From Pontibacter aquaedesilientis (lineage in GTDB: Bacteria; Bacteroidota; Bacteroidia; Cytophagales; Hymenobacteraceae): 64,000 bases of DNA. The notes under the pieces were generated by a model. It was given only the letters and a program-made list of their open reading frames with translations, did not search any database and was not told the origin of the DNA. The DNA lies in contig NZ_JACXAJ010000002.1 in NCBI RefSeq assembly GCF_014773225.1, forward strand, positions 744,001-808,000. The letters run 5' to 3'. Made by a program: the position numbers and the translations under genes. This document shows, piece after piece, positions 35,220-46,091 of the stretch (positions within the stretch are counted from its first letter, which is position 1; each line of letters opens with the position of its first letter).

Positions 35220-36543
35220 TGTGGTTGTTCCTTTCAAAAATGCCATCGTTGAGCAAGATCAGGGATCTTTCTTTATCGGCTGTGTTGATCAATAAGCTGA
35301 TGTTGTTCTTGCTTCCGCCATAGGAAATCATGCGAAGCGGAATATCCTTCAGTGACTCAAAAATCTTCAGCCCGGAACCGCTGCGCTCGGCAATGAAGTC
35401 GCCTACCACGCAGATGATGGACTGGTCTTTGTCAACCTCTACCTGTCCGTACTCCTGTAGTTCACGGGTTATCTCGCTCAGGAATTTAGGGTTGTCTATG
35501 GTCAGCGAAACAGCTACTTCGGAGGTCGTGATCATGTCGATCGGGGTCTTATACCTTTCGAACACCTCAAAGACGCTGCGTAGGAAACCATAAGCCAGGA
35601 GCATGCGCCCGGACTTGATCTTGATTGCGGTAATGCCATCTTTGGCTGCCACCGCCTTGATACTGCCGCCACCGCTTTGGGCCGAAATGGTAGTGCCGGG
35701 GGCTTCAGGCTGCATCGTGTTGAGCAGACGCACAGGTATATTCTTTTGTTTGGCAGGCAACACGCTGGATGGGTGCAGGATCTTGGCACCGAAATAAGCC
35801 AGCTCTGCCGCTTCGTCAAACGAAAGCTCCGCAATCGGGAATGTATTTTTTACCACCCGTGGATCGTTGTTGTGCATCCCATCAATATCTGTCCAAATCT
35901 GGATCTCCGACGCATTGGCTGCAGCGCCTATCAACGAGGCAGAGTAATCGGAGCCGCCACGTTTCAGGTTGTCCACTTCACCGTAGGCATTGCGGCAGAT
36001 ATAACCTTGCGTTATGAATAGGTTGATGCCCGGGTATTTCTCCAACTCCAGTTTCAGGTTTTTCTCGATATAGGCATTGTCCGGCTCCTCATTCTCATCG
36101 ATTTTCATGAAGTTGAGGGCAGGTAGCAATACGGAGGTTATACCTTGCTCTTCCAGGAAAAACTGAAACAAAGCGGTGGATAATAGCTCGCCCTGTGCTA
36201 GCACGGCACGCTCCTCATACACTGTGAATAAGTCGAGTGTAAAAGACCGGATGTGATCAAAATGTGTGGCAATCAGTTCGAGAGCCTGTTTTTTCTTTTC
36301 AGTTGAGGTATAAAGCTCCTCTACCACCCGTTTATAGTTATCGTGTAGCGCATCAATAAGCGCATTCGCTTCCTGGTTGGCGTTCTGGTACAGCTTCTCG
36401 GCGATTTGTACCAACTGGTTGGTGGTGCCTGACATAGCAGAGAGCACAACGATCTTTGTCTCTTCGTTATAAATCAGGTCGGCCACAGCTTTCATTCTTC
36501 CGGCTGACCCGACAGAGGTGCCCCCGAATTTTAAAACTTTCAT
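35212..36543 (-). CDS. lysC: Aspartate kinase (monofunctional)
   Basis: A 443-residue aspartokinase, the first step of the Asp-derived amino acid pathway. The kinase domain runs from VLKFGGTSVGSAGRM to about 290, with LKRGGSDYSASLIGAAANA and IWTDIDGMHNNDPRVV. Two ACT domains follow (about 300-440: ITAIKIKSGRMLLAYGFL and QSIICVVGDFIAE), which usually bind lysine or threonine for feedback control. It is not fused to homoserine dehydrogenase, which is encoded separately at 31758. It precedes lysA with an 8-bp overlap. Confidence 0.96.
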   Translation of the reverse strand: MKVLKFGGTSVGSAGRMKAVADLIYNEETKIVVLSAMSGTTNQLVQIAEKLYQNANQEANALIDALHDNYKRVVEELYTSTEKKKQALELIATHFDHIRSFTLDLFTVYEERAVLAQGELLSTALFQFFLEEQGITSVLLPALNFMKIDENEEPDNAYIEKNLKLELEKYPGINLFITQGYICRNAYGEVDNLKRGGSDYSASLIGAAANASEIQIWTDIDGMHNNDPRVVKNTFPIAELSFDEAAELAYFGAKILHPSSVLPAKQKNIPVRLLNTMQPEAPGTTISAQSGGGSIKAVAAKDGITAIKIKSGRMLLAYGFLRSVFEVFERYKTPIDMITTSEVAVSLTIDNPKFLSEITRELQEYGQVEVDKDQSIICVVGDFIAERSGSGLKIFESLKDIPLRMISYGGSKNNISLLINTADKERSLILLNDGIFERNNHNA

Positions 36544-36634
36544 CTAAGCAGTTTGAAATGAATAGGTTATACTAGCGCATGTTCCATCGTAGCTTTTGTA
36601 AACAGACGGCAGGGCAGAAATTTGCGCTAAGTTG

Positions 36635-36642
36635 CAAATTTA
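36635..36642 (-). promoter_or_regulatory. Candidate -7 promoter element for lysC-lysA
   Basis: TAAATTTG on the minus strand fits TAnnTTTG, 92 bp before the lysC ATG. No clean -33 TTTG at the right spacing. No lysine riboswitch is recognisable in the ~85-nt leader. Confidence 0.4.
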
Positions 36643-36696
36643 ACAAAAAGCAAAGATTTTCAGGGCAGTTATTCCTCGGAAGCATGTCAAATAAAT

Positions 36697-36734
36697 AAAA
36701 AAGTCGGCAGCCATTTCCGGCTGCCGACTTTTTT
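36697..36734 (-). terminator. Terminator after the first T9SS giant
   Basis: A perfect 12-bp stem (36701-36712, 36719-36730; arm AAGTCGGCAGCC) with A/T runs on both sides, 19 bp past the stop at 36753. Confidence 0.92.
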
Positions 36735-36752
36735 TCATGATTCTGGCTCTGA

Positions 36753-39700
36753 TTAGTTTCTGATGAGCTTGGTTGTGGACTCCATGCCATCACTCACAAT
36801 TTTCAGGAAATACATTCCGGACTGCAGCTGCTGCAACTGCAACTCCATGCTGTTTACACCGGCTTCCAGTTCAAGGGTCTTGCGAAGCACCTGTCTGCCA
36901 TTCATGTCATAGATGACCATCTCTGCCGCCTGTTTCTGTGGTGCGGTCAGGGTTAGTTTTACCATGCCTGGGAATGGGTTCGGGTATACCTGCGTGGACA
37001 ATTCGCTTGCAAGCCCTTTCGCATTCACGGCGATCACCTTGCTGTAGGCAAATTCACCGTCAAGGTCTACCTGCTTGAGTCGGTAGTACACAGTGCCCTG
37101 TACCGGTGTCCTGTCTGCGTATTCATACTTATTCTCTACGCTGGAGGTACCCTTGCCTTTTACGGTGCCAATCTTTTCGAAGGACTTCGCATCCGCACTG
37201 CGCTCAATCTCAAAGCGGTCGTTGTCCTGCTCAGAGGCTGTCAGCCACTGCAACGTTGCCTGGTTGTTACGGACGGTAGCCGTAAAGTACACCAGTTCGA
37301 CTGGGAGCGGGATGATGACAGGTGAATTCTCGAGAATTTCCAAAGTCAGTGTGATATCTGTGGTAGCGCCTGTGACGTCTGCCAGTCTTACGGTGAATGT
37401 ATAGAGACCTGTGACCAGTGCATCCGGATTCACAACGAAAATATCGCCGTTGGTGGCATTGAGGCTTACACCTGGAGGTAGCGAACCAGCCAGAAGAATG
37501 GCCGAAGCTATACCGCCATCAGAATCACTTGCCACGGCTAGCATATCGTTTGGAATGTACTCATCACGGTATTTAGGCGGCATAATTACATAAGTCGAAG
37601 GGCAATTTACGGTAATTGTCATCTCGTCGACTGAAGTGGCTGATGGTGAGCCGCTGCAGGCAGTGGTAACAGTCCAGCGTAAGGTATAGGTACCGGTTTG
37701 CAACCCTCTTACAGTAGTCGTCTGACTATTAGGATTAATGATGGTGGCACCTCTTGGGTCCCCTACAAATTCCCAAATCCCTGTTCCCGGGTCTGGTGAC
37801 ACAGCAGCCGAAATAATAACATCGCTGCCACACACGGTACGGTCTTCGCCTGCATTAGCCACCCCAGCGTCGTTAGTTACTACTATCGTGGCATCCTCTA
37901 ATATTCTGATCGGTTGCAGGCAGCTTCCGCCGGTTACTTCTGCATAGAAAGAGTAGGTTCCAGGTGTGTTGAGCACTCCTGTAGAAACGACCCTGACTTC
38001 CCCGTTGCCAACTAGATTATTCGCGATTTGGGTAGTGACACCGCCAGGCGCCACTCTATACACACTGTAACGATAAGTTGAATTTGCCTGGGTTGATAAG
38101 AAAAGATTGGCTGCCCCACCCACACAGACAGAGGTTGTAGGAGTAAAGAAAGGCCTGTCGATAGCTGGTCCGGAGATGGTAGCAGTGTAGCGCCCTGGAT
38201 CGGTGAAAGTACAGCTGTTTGCCGAGTTGATTATCACGACACCATACGAATTGCCAGAGTTGATCGCACCTGTAGAGAGTGTAATCGCACCACCGGTACC
38301 ACTCACGGCTGTACCCACCAGAGCGCCGGTTGCTTCGTTTACCAATTGATAGGTATAGCCAGTAGCAGAAGGCATAAGCTGCACGTTTACAGTCGAGCCT
38401 GCGCATACATTGCTAGAAGATGGGGTTAAGGTATAATTGATAGGAGGCTGAGGTAATATGGTGCGCGTAATGCTTTCGTTAAGAATAGCCTCACAACTCT
38501 CCGGAAGGTTAGGTCCCTGACTGCCCGTTATTCTCCTGGCTCTAATTCTTAGCTCAATATTTTGGTTGGTGCCAGAGTTATTTGCTATCGGTCCTGATAT
38601 CAAAGTAATAGCTTCTCCTGTACCTAAGACTGAACTTCCGCTAGTGCTGCCGTCCGGTAAGATAATGGTATATGCCACGCCCGTTTGTGAGGACGCCACG
38701 TTGATCGTAACAGGTGTGCTGCCGCCACAAATTGTTGAGGCCGAGCTGGATGTTACTGAAAAAGATGTAGTGAGCGGATTGCAGTCAACAAACACACTTT
38801 CTGCTGGTTCGCTCGCACACTGGCCGGTTATAGTTTGAGTGGCCGTTACCTCGGCGCCAGGAAACAATTCTGTTGTTGAAAAACCAGTTAAGCTCCAGCT
38901 TCCGGAAGGAGGGATTGTAATTGGGGTATAGGGGGTGCCATCTATGTATACTGTGAGCTGCGCACCGGCTGTACCTGTACCCGTTATAGTTGTAGAACCT
39001 TCGGTGATCGGACCATTAACGGCAAGTCCTTCTGCAGAGGTTTGTGGTGTTGCTGTAACGGGCGCGGAGTCCACACTTTGGCTGCTATTAGGTGCTGTAG
39101 CTCTGGCTGTAAAGGCTATTCCTTGCGGAATCTCAAGTCCGCTCACAGTCCAGAAGCCCGCCTGATTAACCATGGCAGGAGTGCCTACGGCTATTCCGTC
39201 TGCATAAATCTGAATTGAAGTGCCCTCTGGCTCAGTGGACGTTCCAGACACAGAGGTCGTTACGCCGCAGTATTCACCCGTAATAACGGGAGGGGTAGAC
39301 TGGCAAGTGACTACAGTCGCAGAAGAGGATTGCCCATAATAAGCAGAAGCAGTTCTGGATCTTACAAAGATAACATCACCTTGCTTAAACCCTAAGTTAC
39401 CTGTAATGGTCCAAGCACCCGCAGCATCAGACTGAACGGTGTAGGCATTGTTAGAGGTTGTCACAAGGTTAACAGGTCGATTATTTAGAAACAACGTTAC
39501 AAAGGCACTTGGTGCTGTCGTGCCAGAAATAGAGGAGGTTGTAACACATAATGGCGATGTGCCGATCGTTGGCGGGGTGCTAGTGTTGTCTGCTAAACCA
39601 TTATTGAAAGGGGTAGAAGGGTTAGACTCACAGCCTGTTCCGATTTGCTGGGTTGCGGTAAATATACCGTTCCCGACACAGTTATTGTTGCCTGAACCGC

Positions 39701-41009
39701 CCCCAGGAGGGCAAACAATCAAAACCCATAGGCCTTGAGCATTGGCTACAGTAGACTGTGCACCTGTAGAGGTCGTAACCAATACACCATTGCGGTATAC
39801 GCGAACTACGGCTCCAGGCGCAGCTGTGCCGTTGATTTCTCGTCGGGGAGAATTTAAGCCTGTGATGGCTGGAGGAGGAGTAGTGCAGACTGCAGCTGTG
39901 ACAATTACTGTATTTGAGGTTGCAGAAACAGGACGTCCTGTTGCAGTGGCAGTAGCTGTGATTTGATTTCCTGCTGCTAGAGTCGTGCCTGAGGGCACAG
40001 TAAAGATCCAGGTACCTGCCGACGTGACGGAAGTCGTACCGAGTGTTGTGCCATTGCGAAGCACCTGAATGATAGTGCCGGCCGCTTCACGGGATGTGCC
40101 TCCGATGGTTGTGGCGCCTGCTGTAATAGGTGAACTGATGATTGGGGGGAAGGTTCTTATTTCGCCTACTTCATCTGCTACAAGGTCATTGAGTGTAGTT
40201 GGAGGGAATGTGGTAATAATGTCTCGCCAGGCAGCCAAGGCATCCTGGTTATAACTGAGGAAGTTGACGCCTGCCACATCGGCCACCTGCGTGAGTTCAA
40301 TTAATGCGCTCTGCCCACGGTTTACAGTGCTGCCTACCATGCGCAGCGGTGTTGTAGTTGTAATTTGCCCACCAAATGCGGATTGAGGCACATAAAAATC
40401 AATGAAGTAATCTGGCGTTCCTCCAGCGGTACTGGCTGCTACTGCTCTTTGCGAAAACTGGGTAGCTGCGCCTTCTAAAATTGTTTGGCGCGTTGTGCCT
40501 GTGTGTTGAATTAATCTGAAATTAAAGCCTGAGGCCAGTACTAGCTCATATTCAAAGCCAGGGTTAGGCCCCGTACCTGCGAAAGTGTTGTTGGCATCAA
40601 TCAGGACACTATAGCCACGCTGGGAAGTAGAAGCGCCTCCCACTCGCATCCGAAACATCAAATGCTGCCCGTTGTAATAGGCTTGTAAAGGAGAAGGACT
40701 TACAAAATCTGTATGACCGTCAGATGCCCCGTTTTTTACATCACCTACTGGTTCTGTGCCTAACATAGGCAAAGTACGAAATGGTATCTCGCTTATGCCA
40801 TCTCCTATGTCATTTGTACCAGAGAAACCAGAAGCTGTCGCAGATATATAATTATCTTGATTGGGGTCTAAAATAAGCTGCCCGCCACTTCTGGCTTGTT
40901 GTGTAATAAGGCCGGGAGTCTGTGCGAATGCGGCCTGGATTGTGAGCAAAGACAAAAACACCATCCCGATGAGGCGGTGTAGTATCCTTCCTTTTGTATA
41001 TCCTTTCAT
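36753..41009 (-). CDS. Giant T9SS-exported repeat protein 1
   Basis: A 1418-residue secreted protein from ATG 41009 (signal peptide RLIGMVFLSLLTIQAAFAQ); a longer frame to 41093 adds a non-signal extension. Order: an N-terminal domain (~25-290) shared with the next two genes (LDPNQDNYIS, SEIPFRTLP, YYNGQHLMFRMRVGG, GYSVLIDANNTF, NPGFEYELVLASGF); many Ig-like or bacterial-Ig modules (for example IGGTSREAAGTIIQVLRNGTTLG); a He_PIG-like domain (SLPPGVSLNATNGDIFV); an FnIII-like domain (LVYFTATVRNNQATLQW); and a T9SS type A tail (VYPNPFPGMVKLTLTAP...LQSGMYFLKIVSDG...KLIRN). Probably a cell-surface adhesin or matrix protein; function unknown. Confidence 0.9.
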   Translation of the reverse strand: MKGYTKGRILHRLIGMVFLSLLTIQAAFAQTPGLITQQARSGGQLILDPNQDNYISATASGFSGTNDIGDGISEIPFRTLPMLGTEPVGDVKNGASDGHTDFVSPSPLQAYYNGQHLMFRMRVGGASTSQRGYSVLIDANNTFAGTGPNPGFEYELVLASGFNFRLIQHTGTTRQTILEGAATQFSQRAVAASTAGGTPDYFIDFYVPQSAFGGQITTTTPLRMVGSTVNRGQSALIELTQVADVAGVNFLSYNQDALAAWRDIITTFPPTTLNDLVADEVGEIRTFPPIISSPITAGATTIGGTSREAAGTIIQVLRNGTTLGTTSVTSAGTWIFTVPSGTTLAAGNQITATATATGRPVSATSNTVIVTAAVCTTPPPAITGLNSPRREINGTAAPGAVVRVYRNGVLVTTSTGAQSTVANAQGLWVLIVCPPGGGSGNNNCVGNGIFTATQQIGTGCESNPSTPFNNGLADNTSTPPTIGTSPLCVTTSSISGTTAPSAFVTLFLNNRPVNLVTTSNNAYTVQSDAAGAWTITGNLGFKQGDVIFVRSRTASAYYGQSSSATVVTCQSTPPVITGEYCGVTTSVSGTSTEPEGTSIQIYADGIAVGTPAMVNQAGFWTVSGLEIPQGIAFTARATAPNSSQSVDSAPVTATPQTSAEGLAVNGPITEGSTTITGTGTAGAQLTVYIDGTPYTPITIPPSGSWSLTGFSTTELFPGAEVTATQTITGQCASEPAESVFVDCNPLTTSFSVTSSSASTICGGSTPVTINVASSQTGVAYTIILPDGSTSGSSVLGTGEAITLISGPIANNSGTNQNIELRIRARRITGSQGPNLPESCEAILNESITRTILPQPPINYTLTPSSSNVCAGSTVNVQLMPSATGYTYQLVNEATGALVGTAVSGTGGAITLSTGAINSGNSYGVVIINSANSCTFTDPGRYTATISGPAIDRPFFTPTTSVCVGGAANLFLSTQANSTYRYSVYRVAPGGVTTQIANNLVGNGEVRVVSTGVLNTPGTYSFYAEVTGGSCLQPIRILEDATIVVTNDAGVANAGEDRTVCGSDVIISAAVSPDPGTGIWEFVGDPRGATIINPNSQTTTVRGLQTGTYTLRWTVTTACSGSPSATSVDEMTITVNCPSTYVIMPPKYRDEYIPNDMLAVASDSDGGIASAILLAGSLPPGVSLNATNGDIFVVNPDALVTGLYTFTVRLADVTGATTDITLTLEILENSPVIIPLPVELVYFTATVRNNQATLQWLTASEQDNDRFEIERSADAKSFEKIGTVKGKGTSSVENKYEYADRTPVQGTVYYRLKQVDLDGEFAYSKVIAVNAKGLASELSTQVYPNPFPGMVKLTLTAPQKQAAEMVIYDMNGRQVLRKTLELEAGVNSMELQLQQLQSGMYFLKIVSDGMESTTKLIRN

Positions 41010-41580
41010 ACGATGAAGTAAAAGTGTTCTATATATAAATAAGTTAATATTGTAAGCTAATTTATGTTCCGGATTAGAATGAGTTAAGTTCAATTATTAA
41101 CTTATTCTAAGTGGCGAATATTTACTTATACGACAGCTGTATGAAAAACTATAGTGTACAATTTTTAAATTAAATTTGGCTTTAGTAATAAGGTGACTTA
41201 TAGCACCATAAGAATTTATGCTATATAGAATATAGGTTATTTTAATATATAAGGCCTTTTGAGAATCAAATACTCGATAACTGTAGTTGGAGTCTTGAAG
41301 TTTGATTACTCAGCTATATTTCGGGTACTCTTATGTGATGAGGAAATGATTATATTATAAATATGTAATATAGGATGTACTTGTGTTTATTGAGTATTAA
41401 TAAAGTTCAATAATATAGAAATGTGTTTGCATGATTGATATATAGAATAAATGCATTTTGATTTAACTTGGTTTAATGCCTTTGTGTAAAAGGCTAATCA
41501 TTTAAAAAAGCTGACTTAATATTATAGTCAGAGCGCCTTCAATATGATAGAGGGGGAGAGCATTTAAACAGCTTGTAAAA
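41010..41580. other. AT-rich non-coding gap upstream of giant 1
   Basis: Very AT-rich and without a credible gene on either strand. It should contain the promoter of giant gene 1 but no clear TAnnTTTG pair stands out. Confidence 0.5.
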
Positions 41581-41614
41581 TGACAGAGGCAGCTTGGAAA
41601 AGCTGCCTCTGTCA
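41581..41614 (-). terminator. Terminator after T9SS giant 2
   Basis: A perfect 15-bp inverted repeat (41581-41595, 41600-41614; arm TGACAGAGGCAGCTT) with a 4-nt loop, followed on the minus strand by TTTTAC. It lies 22 bp past the stop at 41637. Confidence 0.9.
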
Positions 41615-41636
41615 AATTGAAACAAGTTATTGATTA

Positions 41637-44600
41637 TTAGTTCTTTAAAATTCTGATAGCAGATTCTGAATCAATACTCGTTATTTTAAGGATATAAAGT
41701 CCTGACTGAAGGTGTTGAATTGGAATTTTAAGGTTATTGATACCAGTTTTCAATTCATGTGATTTGCGGATTACTTTACGACCATTGATATCATATAGGC
41801 TGATTTCCACATCTTGGGTGATCGGTACTGAGATTGTGACATTAAGTTGGTCTGATACTGGATTAGGATAAACACTTATACTTGTTTCATTCGCTAAAGA
41901 CTTAGCTGATACCGCCAATACTTTGCTGTATGCAAATTCCCCATCGGAGTCAATTTGCTTGAGGCGGTAATAAATCGTGCCCTGTACCTGAGTGCGATCA
42001 GTAAACTGGTATTTGGATTTAAGGCTTGTAGTGCCCTTGCCGCTAACCGACCCGACTTTCTCAAATTTTTTCGCATCCAGGCTACGCTCTATTTCAAAAC
42101 GGTCATTGTTCTGCTCTGAAGCCGTAAGCCACTCCAACTCTACTTGATTGTTACGCACAACAGCAGTGAAATAAACCAGCTCGACTGGAAGCGGGACGAT
42201 AGTTGGAGATTGTCCATTTATCCTTAAATTTATCGGGCTGTCGGTCGTAAATCCCTGGGCGTCGGTCGTTCTGATGACAAAATCATAAGTTCCCTGAATA
42301 GGCTGTTGGTTCTGCCTTACGACTATGTTTCCGTTCGGCTGTAAAAGCGCCCATGCAGGAAGTGTATTCCCTATAGAGACGACATTCGTTATACCTCCAT
42401 CACTGTCGGTTCCAGTCGCTAATATATCTCCGCCCCTGTACTCGTCTGCATATTTTGGCGGAGTAACAATGTACTCCGCAGGACAGTTGATGGTAATGTT
42501 GACCGAACTGGCTGTTATAACCGGATCTGTTTGTCCGCAAACAGTTCTGATCGTCCAGGTAAAAGTATGTACACCCGAGGGCAGGTCGGTTACTGTGGTG
42601 CGTGGGTTATTGGGCTCCGTAATTGTTCCTCCTGCCGGGCCTCCCGTTTTCGTCCAGGTACCTATGCCAGGCGAGGCATTATTGGCGGCGAGCGTCACAG
42701 TGCCGCAGGCAATTCGATTTGTGCCCGCATTGGCCTGAACAGGTGTAGAAGAAGGCGTAGCTGACACCTCTGTTAAGAGTTTGACAGGAGTGGTGGCACA
42801 CCCTCCTGTTACCTCCACATAGAAATTTCTGAAACTGGTAATGCCGCCATTGTACGTGGTTGTTCTGGAAACCACATCTCCTGTGCCTGTAAAGCTCGTC
42901 CCGATGGCTGTACCGGTATTATCACGCACAGTATAGGTATAGGCACTATTAAATTCGGTCGCAACACGAATAGTAACTTGCTCACCAGTGCAGGGCGAAG
43001 GTTTGTCGATTGAGACTGACTGCTGGAGCCGTGGACCTTGGTTAACAGTAACGGTGGCTGTTCTGTCGCTTTGAGAAGTGCATGAAGGGGTACCCGAAGG
43101 AGTAATCAATACACCTAGATTTGTCGTCGCATAAAATACCTGGTTGGATACCAAGGTGATGTTAGCTGTAGATGATGCTGTAACAGCTGAACCAATCGTA
43201 GCGCGCGTGTCCAGGTTAATGAGCTGGTACCTGAAGCCGACAGAAGGGCCATTAAGCGTTACATTGGTAGTGACCGAAGAGCAGCCCGTAGAACTGGAAA
43301 GTGAGAGAGAAGTTGGTTGGGTCGGTGCGGATGCCACTGTCACTGTTTTGTTGCCTCCTATACCTGTTGTTGGGGAACAGGTGCTGCCAGGCACCAATGC
43401 TCTCACTGATAATGTGGTGGTAGTAGCAGTCAATGGGCCAGATGTCAGGGTTATCGGGCCACCCGTACCCAAAACAGAAGCACCAGTCGGTACACCATTG
43501 TTAGTGATCGCATACGATACACCCGGTTCTGAACCGCCCAGCGTAACGCTTACAGTGCCATTATAGCAAATCGAGGCTGGACTCGGGCTTACTGTGGTAG
43601 TATAAGAAGAGGTTAAAGCACGGCACTGTACTGTGGTGGTGATCGGAGCACTTGGGCAGTTAGAGGTTGCTGTGCTGAACGTGGCTGTCAACACAGCTCC
43701 TGGAAATATTTCGCGTCCACTTAAACCTTTAAGCTGCCAGGTTCCTGATGAGGTAGTGTTAACTGGTGGGTATTCAGTGCCATCTACATTTAGCGATACC
43801 TGGTAGACTATGGTGCCTGTGCTTGCCGGGCCAGTCCCTGAAATATCCACTAGATCTGCAGTAGAAGGAGGTGCCGTTACGGTATTGATGGTAAACGTTG
43901 CTCCTGTAGGTATGGCAAGTGGTAATGGGCTAGTCACAGGATTAGAATTTACGCTTCGCACTTTTCCAGCTGCTTTGGCACGGGCTGTAACCACGGTGCC
44001 TGCTGCTATACCGCCACCTGCAACACTTGAAAAGCTTGCTACCCAGGTGCCTTGTGTAGTAACAGTCGCGGTGATCGGGGTGGAATTGCCGCTTTGTGTA
44101 ACCACGGTTCCATTTCTCTCGCCTTGCGTGCCTCCGGTGTAAAATTGCAATACCGTACCTGAAGCCTCTGAAGAGGTTCCTGAAAGCGTCGTGATGCGGC
44201 CACAAGCAGGAGTGTTGATCGTGGGGGCTGTGGTTGTGGCCTGAACTGTTAGTAGATTGGATGCGCTGGAGTATGAGTTGGGACAAGTTGTTTGCGCGCC
44301 TCCACTTAGTGTAACGCTTGTCCTTACATTAAGGATATCTCCTGATGTCAGGGTAGATGTTAATGAGGCTGGCAGGTCAATAGCCCAGGTTGTGGTGCTG
44401 GTATTGAATGGAACAGTAACTGTTGTTGGGCTTCCATTTCGGAATACTACTATATCACCTGCAATAGATGTGGTGCCTATCGATAATGTACCAGCAATTC
44501 TAGTAGTGTTTATCGGGATTTCATTCCAAGTGGCATTTGAAGCGCTATTCTGTGTAACACCATTATATACTACGCTTGTTATTTGTACGGTTTGTGTATT

Positions 44601-46091
44601 TACGTTAGGTTGCCCGTTTCTAAAACAGATTTGGTTTGACCTTAAAGATTCACAGCCCGATATAGCGCCACTGCTCAAAGGGGTGGTCGTGGCAAAAAAA
44701 CTGTTCTCAGGTATATTGATCACAGGTGTTGTCCAAGTGGCACCGGCTGCTGCTGGGTTTATATCTACAGAAGTTAAAGCGGTAGAAGGGGAACTGGTTG
44801 CATATATCCTGATCCGCTGACTCCCAACTAGTGGGGTAGTCCCGGTGAAACTTCTATTCATGTTTCCACTGCCTCCTAATCCTGTTATTGTCGGAGCAGG
44901 GGTAGAGGTACACAAACCCGTACTAACCGTAACAGGAGCTGACAACGCTGAGGTGGTTTTGTTAGAAGGCGTAACCCTGGCTGTAATAATATCGCCAGCA
45001 ACCAGCAAAGTGCTTGACAGGCCTGGTAATGTCCAGGTGCCCGTAGAAGTGACTTTAGCGGTACCTATGCTGGAGCCATTTCTGAAAACTGTGATATCGG
45101 AGTTTGCAGCTTCAACAGAAGTGCCTGAAATAGAATTACTGCTAGCCTGGATCAGTGAATTGACAACCGGAGGTGTTGCTGCTATTTTGGGGAATTCGCC
45201 AGATTGAAGCTGCGTTAAATTTGTTGCCGGAAAAGTATTGATCAAGGCATTCCAGGCGCGTTGTTTACTGAAATCATAGGAAGCAAAATTCACCCCACCT
45301 ACATCTGACACCGAACCTGTAATGCCACTTTGTGCACTCGTGATAGTTATACCTGACATGCGAAGTGGCGTGCTTGCAGTCAATAAATCCGGACCCGTTG
45401 TTGGGAAAGCCGAAAGAGGTACAAAAAAATCGTAAAAATAGTCCGGGTTATTGCTGAAAGTTGATGCTGCTACAGCTCTCTGAGAAAACTGATCAGCCGA
45501 CCCAGACCAAAATTTAGCGCCACCTGAAGGGTTTCCTCTGTGGTCATATATGCTTACTTCAAAATTAGAAGCCAGCACTACCTCAAACTCAAATCCAGGG
45601 TTAGGTGTCGTGGCTGGGTTGCCGCCCGCCACCAAATCTCCAAATTTATTATTGGTATCAATTAATATGCTATAACCTTTCGAGGCTGTGGAGGCTCCGC
45701 CCAACCTTATTCGGAACATAAGATAGGTGCCGTTGAAATATGCTGCAATAGGAGAACCTGTGGAGCCAATGTCAGCTGCTGATACCAGGTCGGTATGACC
45801 ACCAGTAGAGCCGGTAGACAAGTCGCCGGTAGGCTCATTAACCAAAGCCGGGAATGGGCGATATGGGATTTCGCTGAAGTTTGCTCCTTCGTCCCGTACA
45901 GTTGCAAAGCCAGGGGGAGTGCGCGGTACTGAAACATAGCCGTCCAGATTAGGATCTAACACAGCTTTGCCGTTACCTACTGCAGGGTTGTAAATAAGAC
46001 CAGGTGTTTGAGCCGCTACTTCAAAAAAACTGACACTAAAGAAAAGGAAAACTAAAAGTGAGGTGAGGTACTGGTAAAATTTTACTTTCAT
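41637..46091 (-). CDS. Giant T9SS-exported repeat protein 2
   Basis: A 1484-residue paralogue of the neighbouring giants, from ATG 46091 (signal peptide YLTSLLVFLFFSVSFFEVAAQ). It has the shared N-terminal domain (VLDPNLDGYVSVP, SEIPYRPFPAL, AAYFNGTYLMFRIRLGG, GYSILIDTNNKFG, NPGFEFEVVLASNFEV, DYFYDFFVPLSAF). Then come Ig-like modules with 'SGTSxEAxGT' motifs, a He_PIG-like module (TLPAWALLQPNGNIVV), an FnIII-like domain (LVYFTAVVRNNQVELEW) and a T9SS tail (VYPNPVSDQLNVTISVP...LQSGLYILKITSID...RILKN). It is one of three tandem copies, each with its own hairpin terminator, so separately transcribed. Function unknown. Confidence 0.9.
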   Translation of the reverse strand: MKVKFYQYLTSLLVFLFFSVSFFEVAAQTPGLIYNPAVGNGKAVLDPNLDGYVSVPRTPPGFATVRDEGANFSEIPYRPFPALVNEPTGDLSTGSTGGHTDLVSAADIGSTGSPIAAYFNGTYLMFRIRLGGASTASKGYSILIDTNNKFGDLVAGGNPATTPNPGFEFEVVLASNFEVSIYDHRGNPSGGAKFWSGSADQFSQRAVAASTFSNNPDYFYDFFVPLSAFPTTGPDLLTASTPLRMSGITITSAQSGITGSVSDVGGVNFASYDFSKQRAWNALINTFPATNLTQLQSGEFPKIAATPPVVNSLIQASSNSISGTSVEAANSDITVFRNGSSIGTAKVTSTGTWTLPGLSSTLLVAGDIITARVTPSNKTTSALSAPVTVSTGLCTSTPAPTITGLGGSGNMNRSFTGTTPLVGSQRIRIYATSSPSTALTSVDINPAAAGATWTTPVINIPENSFFATTTPLSSGAISGCESLRSNQICFRNGQPNVNTQTVQITSVVYNGVTQNSASNATWNEIPINTTRIAGTLSIGTTSIAGDIVVFRNGSPTTVTVPFNTSTTTWAIDLPASLTSTLTSGDILNVRTSVTLSGGAQTTCPNSYSSASNLLTVQATTTAPTINTPACGRITTLSGTSSEASGTVLQFYTGGTQGERNGTVVTQSGNSTPITATVTTQGTWVASFSSVAGGGIAAGTVVTARAKAAGKVRSVNSNPVTSPLPLAIPTGATFTINTVTAPPSTADLVDISGTGPASTGTIVYQVSLNVDGTEYPPVNTTSSGTWQLKGLSGREIFPGAVLTATFSTATSNCPSAPITTTVQCRALTSSYTTTVSPSPASICYNGTVSVTLGGSEPGVSYAITNNGVPTGASVLGTGGPITLTSGPLTATTTTLSVRALVPGSTCSPTTGIGGNKTVTVASAPTQPTSLSLSSSTGCSSVTTNVTLNGPSVGFRYQLINLDTRATIGSAVTASSTANITLVSNQVFYATTNLGVLITPSGTPSCTSQSDRTATVTVNQGPRLQQSVSIDKPSPCTGEQVTIRVATEFNSAYTYTVRDNTGTAIGTSFTGTGDVVSRTTTYNGGITSFRNFYVEVTGGCATTPVKLLTEVSATPSSTPVQANAGTNRIACGTVTLAANNASPGIGTWTKTGGPAGGTITEPNNPRTTVTDLPSGVHTFTWTIRTVCGQTDPVITASSVNITINCPAEYIVTPPKYADEYRGGDILATGTDSDGGITNVVSIGNTLPAWALLQPNGNIVVRQNQQPIQGTYDFVIRTTDAQGFTTDSPINLRINGQSPTIVPLPVELVYFTAVVRNNQVELEWLTASEQNNDRFEIERSLDAKKFEKVGSVSGKGTTSLKSKYQFTDRTQVQGTIYYRLKQIDSDGEFAYSKVLAVSAKSLANETSISVYPNPVSDQLNVTISVPITQDVEISLYDINGRKVIRKSHELKTGINNLKIPIQHLQSGLYILKITSIDSESAIRILKN

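Noticed and set aside
36544..36640. Lysine riboswitch upstream of lysC-lysA
   Set aside because: The leader after the predicted start is only about 85 nt, too short for the ~170-nt L-box aptamer, and lacks its conserved core.
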